Source of the DNA: Candidatus Epulonipiscium sp.
Lineage (GTDB): Bacteria > Bacillota > Clostridia > Lachnospirales > Defluviitaleaceae
Assembly (NCBI GenBank): GCA_012521395.1
Contig: JAAYML010000111.1
Coordinates: 1 to 53,747 of the forward strand
Direction: 5' to 3'
DNA length: 53,747 nt
The position numbers and the translations under genes were made by a program. The notes beneath the pieces were generated by a model. That model was given only the letters and a program-made list of their open reading frames with translations. It had not been told where the DNA came from and searched no databases. How positions within the stretch are numbered: position 1 is the first letter of the stretch; each line of letters begins with the position of its first letter. Below, in pieces: positions 50,565 to 53,747 of the stretch.

Positions 50565-51635
50565 ATGAATAGTAAAAAAACAGTTGTTGTGTTATTTGGG
50601 GGACAATCTTCAGAACATGATGTTTCACGGATATCTGCTTCCACAATTATAAAGAATATGGATCCTAATAAATATTTTGTTTTAACTGTGGGGATTACTA
50701 AAGAAGGAAAATGGATGTTATATAATGGTCCGGTTAATCATATTGAAACAGGAGAATGGGAAAAGTTTGCTACACCTGCTTTTATTAGTCCTGATGCCAC
50801 ACAAAAAGCTTTAATTAAATTTGCGGGAGACAGGTATAAAACGATACCTATAGATGTGGTTTTTCCTGTACTTCATGGTTTGTATGGTGAAGATGGAACG
50901 GTTCAGGGACTTTTAGAAATGGCCCAAATTCCTTATGTGGGCTGTGGTGTCCTGGCCTCCAGTGTTTCTATGGATAAGGTATATACCAAGATGATTGTTG
51001 AAAAAGAAAATATCGCTCAGGCTAAATATCTTGTAATTTATAAAGAAGATTTGAATGACATAGAGCCTATTGTATCAAAGGTTAATGAAAAGATAGGTTA
51101 TCCTTGTTTTATTAAGCCATCTAATGCAGGTTCTTCCATAGGAATTACAAAGGCGCATAATCAGGAAGAACTGATTAATGGTCTTCATATAGCGGCAAAG
51201 CATGACAGAAAGATTTTAGTAGAAGAAGCTATTGTAGGCCGGGAAGTCGAATGTGCGGTTTTAGGCAATCTGGAAGTTAAGGCTTCGTCTGTGGGAGAAA
51301 TTATTGCAGCTGCTGAATTTTATGATTATGATGCAAAATATAATAATAGTGAATCAAAAACCATCATTAATCCGGATATTCCTACAGAAATCGCAGAAGA
51401 AATAAGAGAAAAATCGGTTAGAATTTTTAAAGCAGTTGACGGTTCTGGTCTTTCAAGAGTGGACTTTTTTATTGAAAAAGATACGAACAGGGTTATTTTT
51501 AATGAAATTAATACGATGCCAGGCTTTACTTCAATCAGCATGTATCCAATGCTTTGGGAAAATGCTGGCATACCAATAGGCAAGCTAATTGATACTTTAA
51601 TTGAATTAGCTATAGAAAGAGTGCAAAACAAATGA
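50565..51635 (+). CDS. ddl: D-alanine--D-alanine ligase
   Basis: 356 aa ATP-grasp enzyme that makes the D-Ala-D-Ala end of the peptidoglycan stem. GGQSSEHDVS at the N-terminus, HGLYGEDGTVQG, KPSNAGSSIGI and EINTMPGFTSISMYP are family motifs. The omega-loop reads FYDYDAKY, with the tyrosine of genuine Ddl enzymes rather than the histidine loop of VanA-type D-Ala-D-Lac ligases. AGAGGG ribosome site. Co-transcribed with murI 14 bases downstream. Confidence 0.96.
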   Translation: MNSKKTVVVLFGGQSSEHDVSRISASTIIKNMDPNKYFVLTVGITKEGKWMLYNGPVNHIETGEWEKFATPAFISPDATQKALIKFAGDRYKTIPIDVVFPVLHGLYGEDGTVQGLLEMAQIPYVGCGVLASSVSMDKVYTKMIVEKENIAQAKYLVIYKEDLNDIEPIVSKVNEKIGYPCFIKPSNAGSSIGITKAHNQEELINGLHIAAKHDRKILVEEAIVGREVECAVLGNLEVKASSVGEIIAAAEFYDYDAKYNNSESKTIINPDIPTEIAEEIREKSVRIFKAVDGSGLSRVDFFIEKDTNRVIFNEINTMPGFTSISMYPMLWENAGIPIGKLIDTLIELAIERVQNK

Positions 51636-51649
51636 GAAGAGGTGTATAG

Positions 51650-52456
51650 ATGGATTCCCGTCCGATAGGGGTATTTGATTCCGGGGTCGGAGGACTTACA
51701 GTGGTTCAGGAAATTATGAATCAACTGCCCAATGAAGAAATCATTTATTTTGGAGATACCGCCAGGGTTCCTTATGGAAGCAAGTCCAAAGAAACTGTTA
51801 CAAAATATTCAAAGCAGATCATTCGATTTTTACTGACCAAAAATATTAAGGCAATTATTATTGCTTGCAATACAGCAAGTTCCAATAGTTTAGAGGAAGT
51901 CAGGAAAACTTTTGATATTCCTATTATAGGTGTTGTAAAGCCAGGGGCAGTAATGGCTTATAAAACAACAAAAAATAAGCGGATTGGAATTATTGGAACG
52001 GAAGCGACCATCCGTTCAGAAAGTTATAGTAAAGAAATAAAAAAGCATGATAAAGAAATAGAGACCTTTTCTGTTCCATGCCCTCTTTTTGTGCCTTTGG
52101 CTGAAGAGGGCTGGACGGATAATGAAATTAGTTATTTAGTGGCAAAAAAATATTTAGAGCCTTTTGCGGATTTAGAAATTGACACTTTAGTTCTTGGCTG
52201 TACCCATTATCCCTTGTTAAAGGATGTTATACAAAATGTGGTAGGCAATAAGGTACAGTTAATTAATCCAGCTCTTGAAACGGCAAAAGATTTAAAAGAA
52301 TTATTAAGTGCAGGCAATGCTTTACGAGAAGATAAAACTGCTCCTAATCATTCTTTTTATGTGAGTGACAATACCAGTAAATTTGAACAAATAGCAGCCA
52401 TTGCTCTAAAAAAATCTATTCCTCCGGTAGAAATTATAGATATAGAGCAATATTAA
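51650..52456 (+). CDS. murI: Glutamate racemase
   Basis: 268 aa. Converts L- to D-glutamate for peptidoglycan. FDSGVGGLTV at the N-terminus; catalytic cysteines C73 (ACNTASS) and C184 (GCTHYPLL). Normal length. Directly behind ddl, so the two D-amino-acid steps of wall precursor synthesis share a transcript. Confidence 0.97.
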   Translation: MDSRPIGVFDSGVGGLTVVQEIMNQLPNEEIIYFGDTARVPYGSKSKETVTKYSKQIIRFLLTKNIKAIIIACNTASSNSLEEVRKTFDIPIIGVVKPGAVMAYKTTKNKRIGIIGTEATIRSESYSKEIKKHDKEIETFSVPCPLFVPLAEEGWTDNEISYLVAKKYLEPFADLEIDTLVLGCTHYPLLKDVIQNVVGNKVQLINPALETAKDLKELLSAGNALREDKTAPNHSFYVSDNTSKFEQIAAIALKKSIPPVEIIDIEQY

Positions 52457-52479
52457 AAAATAATCTTAGCTTTCTTTCC

Positions 52480-52508
52480 TTGTAAATTGCCTTTTTTATC
52501 GGTATAAT
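52480..52508 (+). promoter_or_regulatory. sigma-A promoter of the DUF1934-galU operon
   Basis: TTGTAA (52480-52485), 17 bases, TATAAT (52503-52508), 29 bases before the gene. Confidence 0.65.
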
Positions 52509-52537
52509 GACACTAGGATTTAACAAGGAGTGAATAT

Positions 52538-53056
52538 ATGGAGAATAACCAGACAAGACAGAAAGTCATCTTATCGATTACGGGAATTCAAAAGTATGAT
52601 GACTTTGACAATTCAATTGAAGTTGTTGCGCCGGGGAAATATTATGTAAAAGACAATAAACAATATCTTGCCTATAAAGAAAGAAATGAAGGTGCTTCTC
52701 AAGATATTTTAACGACGGTTAAAATAGAGCATGACAAGATATCCGTAATGAGATTTGGTGGAATTAACACCAATATGACTTTTGAATTGAATAAAAAGCA
52801 TACTACTTTTTATGATACAGAACACGGGGCTTTAACGGTTTCGGTAACCGCAAAGAAAATCCGTGTGGAGTTAGATGAAGAAGAAGCCAAAGGAGAAATA
52901 GAGGTTGTTTATGAATTTGAAATAGATCACATGCTTATAGGAATCAATATTCTTTACATAAAAATGCATCCAACCAGTGAAAATGAAAACAATGCTTCCT
53001 GTGAGGACCTCAGTTTGGATGATGCTTTTTTAAATGATTATCTTCAGGAAAAGTAA
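52538..53056 (+). CDS. DUF1934 domain protein (YwiB type)
   Basis: 172 aa, small beta-barrel (calycin-like) protein. Family features are the ILSITGIQKYD start, VVAPGKYYVKDNKQYLAYKE, the KISVMRFGG strand and the VVYEFEIDHMLIG strand near the end. Function unknown. AAGGAG ribosome site. Followed 40 bases later by galU, probably on the same transcript. Confidence 0.88.
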   Translation: MENNQTRQKVILSITGIQKYDDFDNSIEVVAPGKYYVKDNKQYLAYKERNEGASQDILTTVKIEHDKISVMRFGGINTNMTFELNKKHTTFYDTEHGALTVSVTAKKIRVELDEEEAKGEIEVVYEFEIDHMLIGINILYIKMHPTSENENNASCEDLSLDDAFLNDYLQEK

Positions 53057-53096
53057 ATATAAATACATCATATAGGAGCTGAGACAATGAAAATTA

Positions 53097-53747
53097 GAAA
53101 AGCAATTATACCTGCAGCAGGTCTCGGAACAAGATTTTTGCCTGCGACCAAAGCACAACCCAAAGAAATGCTTCCCATTGTAGATAAGCCAACAATTCAA
53201 TTTATTGTAGAAGAGGCTGTAGAATCCGGAATTGAAGATATTATTATCGTAACAGGTAGAAGTAAAAGATCGATTGAAGACCATTTTGATAAATCCATAG
53301 AACTGGAATTAGAATTGCAAAAAAAAGGTAAAGAAGATCTACTGGAATTAACCAGAAGCGTTTCAGATTTAGCGAATATTCACTATATCCGCCAAAAAGA
53401 GCCCAAAGGCTTAGGACATGCTATTTTAACCGCAAGAAATTTTATAGGGAATGAACCTTTTGCTGTTTTATTAGGAGATGACATTATTGTTTCTGAAAAA
53501 CCTTGTTTAAAGCAGATGATAGAAGTATTTAATGAATATAATACTTCTATTTTAGGTGTACAGCAAGTTCCTTATGAAGATGTAATAAAATATGGTATTA
53601 TAAAGGGTAAAAATATTCGGGACAGAATTTATGAAGTAAGTGACATGGTAGAAAAGCCGAAAAGGGAAGAAGCACCTTCCAATGTTGCTATTCTTGGCAG
53701 ATATATTATTACACCTACGATTTTTGATTTTCTTGAAAAGCAAGAAG
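53097..53747 (+). CDS. galU: UTP--glucose-1-phosphate uridylyltransferase (truncated by window end)
   Basis: First 217 codons visible; the gene runs off the right edge, so no stop is seen. AGGAG lies 8 bases before ATG 53097. The N-terminus reads [20 protein letters not shown], the nucleotide-binding signature, then [13 protein letters not shown], and LLGDDIIV with the metal Asp. Makes UDP-glucose from glucose-1-P, which PgcA (34.6 kb) can supply, for surface glycans and glycolipids. Confidence 0.96.

Noticed and set aside
50565-51635. Vancomycin-resistance type D-Ala-D-Lac ligase
   Set aside because: The omega-loop has the FYDYDAKY tyrosine pattern of Ddl, and no vanH, vanX or vanRS neighbours exist.

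Overview
The window is about 54 kb of gene-dense, low-GC chromosome from an endospore-forming member of the Clostridia. The evidence is the Spo0A/AbrB control layer, the clostridial coat protein SipL, SpoIIR, YabG, SpmAB, YtvI, a CotS-like protein, a tricistronic gerA operon and a sleB-sleB-ypeB cluster. There is no outer-membrane machinery, prophage, transposon or CRISPR array. Nearly everything is chromosomal housekeeping or sporulation and germination.

Layout. 1-0.8 kb: the 3' end of a 23S rRNA gene followed by six tRNAs (Asp, Val, Thr, Tyr, Phe, Lys), with no 5S gene at the usual place. 0.9-16.1 kb: a conserved core block in nearly the Bacillus subtilis order: yaaO, tmk, darA, yaaR, holB, ricT, trmN6, rsmI, abrB, metG, tatD-type DNase, yabE-type, rsmA. 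spmAB and pckA are inserted between abrB and metG. 16.2-36.4 kb: a roughly 20 kb stretch that interrupts that order. It holds an unrecognised Lys/Glu-rich protein, an exported peptidoglycan-binding protein, a 51-codon gene, a CPBP protease, tRNA-Lys/tRNA-Leu, a DUF1659/DUF2922 pair, ytvI, paaK-ACT, a T-box-controlled proS, a stress-type glycine-zipper protein, cca, a Gld-type ABC exporter operon, a CotS-like protein, a PEGA protein and a phosphoglucomutase. 36.4-40.4 kb: the conserved order resumes with yabG, veg, sipL, ispE, then a GntR regulator. 41.2-49.4 kb: spore germination and sporulation signalling (gerA-B-C, spoIIR, two sleB copies, ypeB). 49.6-53.7 kb: a probably frameshifted membrane-anchored protein, then cell-wall precursor genes (ddl, murI), a DUF1934 gene and the start of galU, cut by the window end.

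How the parts fit. Growth-phase functions (tRNA supply and CCA addition, rRNA methylation, DNA replication clamp loading, aminoacylation, wall precursors) are interleaved with sporulation functions. Regulatory sequence supports this: several consensus housekeeping promoters, a proline T-box, Spo0A boxes at abrB, and promoter-like sequences resembling sigma-E (spmA, ytvI, cotS-like, sipL), sigma-F (spoIIR), sigma-G (sleB) and sigma-K (yabG). These agree with the compartments in which the orthologues are known to act. The most unusual local observations are a hairpin that would hide the sipL ribosome binding site only in read-through mRNA, an 11-bp tandem repeat on the Gld-type operon promoter, a palindrome-bearing leader hairpin before the DUF1659/DUF2922 pair, a CotS-like protein lacking the kinase metal ligand, and an uncharacterised two-domain protein beside rsmA.

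All family assignments come from reading the translated sequences without database searches. Start sites were adjusted where a Shine-Dalgarno sequence clearly favoured an internal codon.
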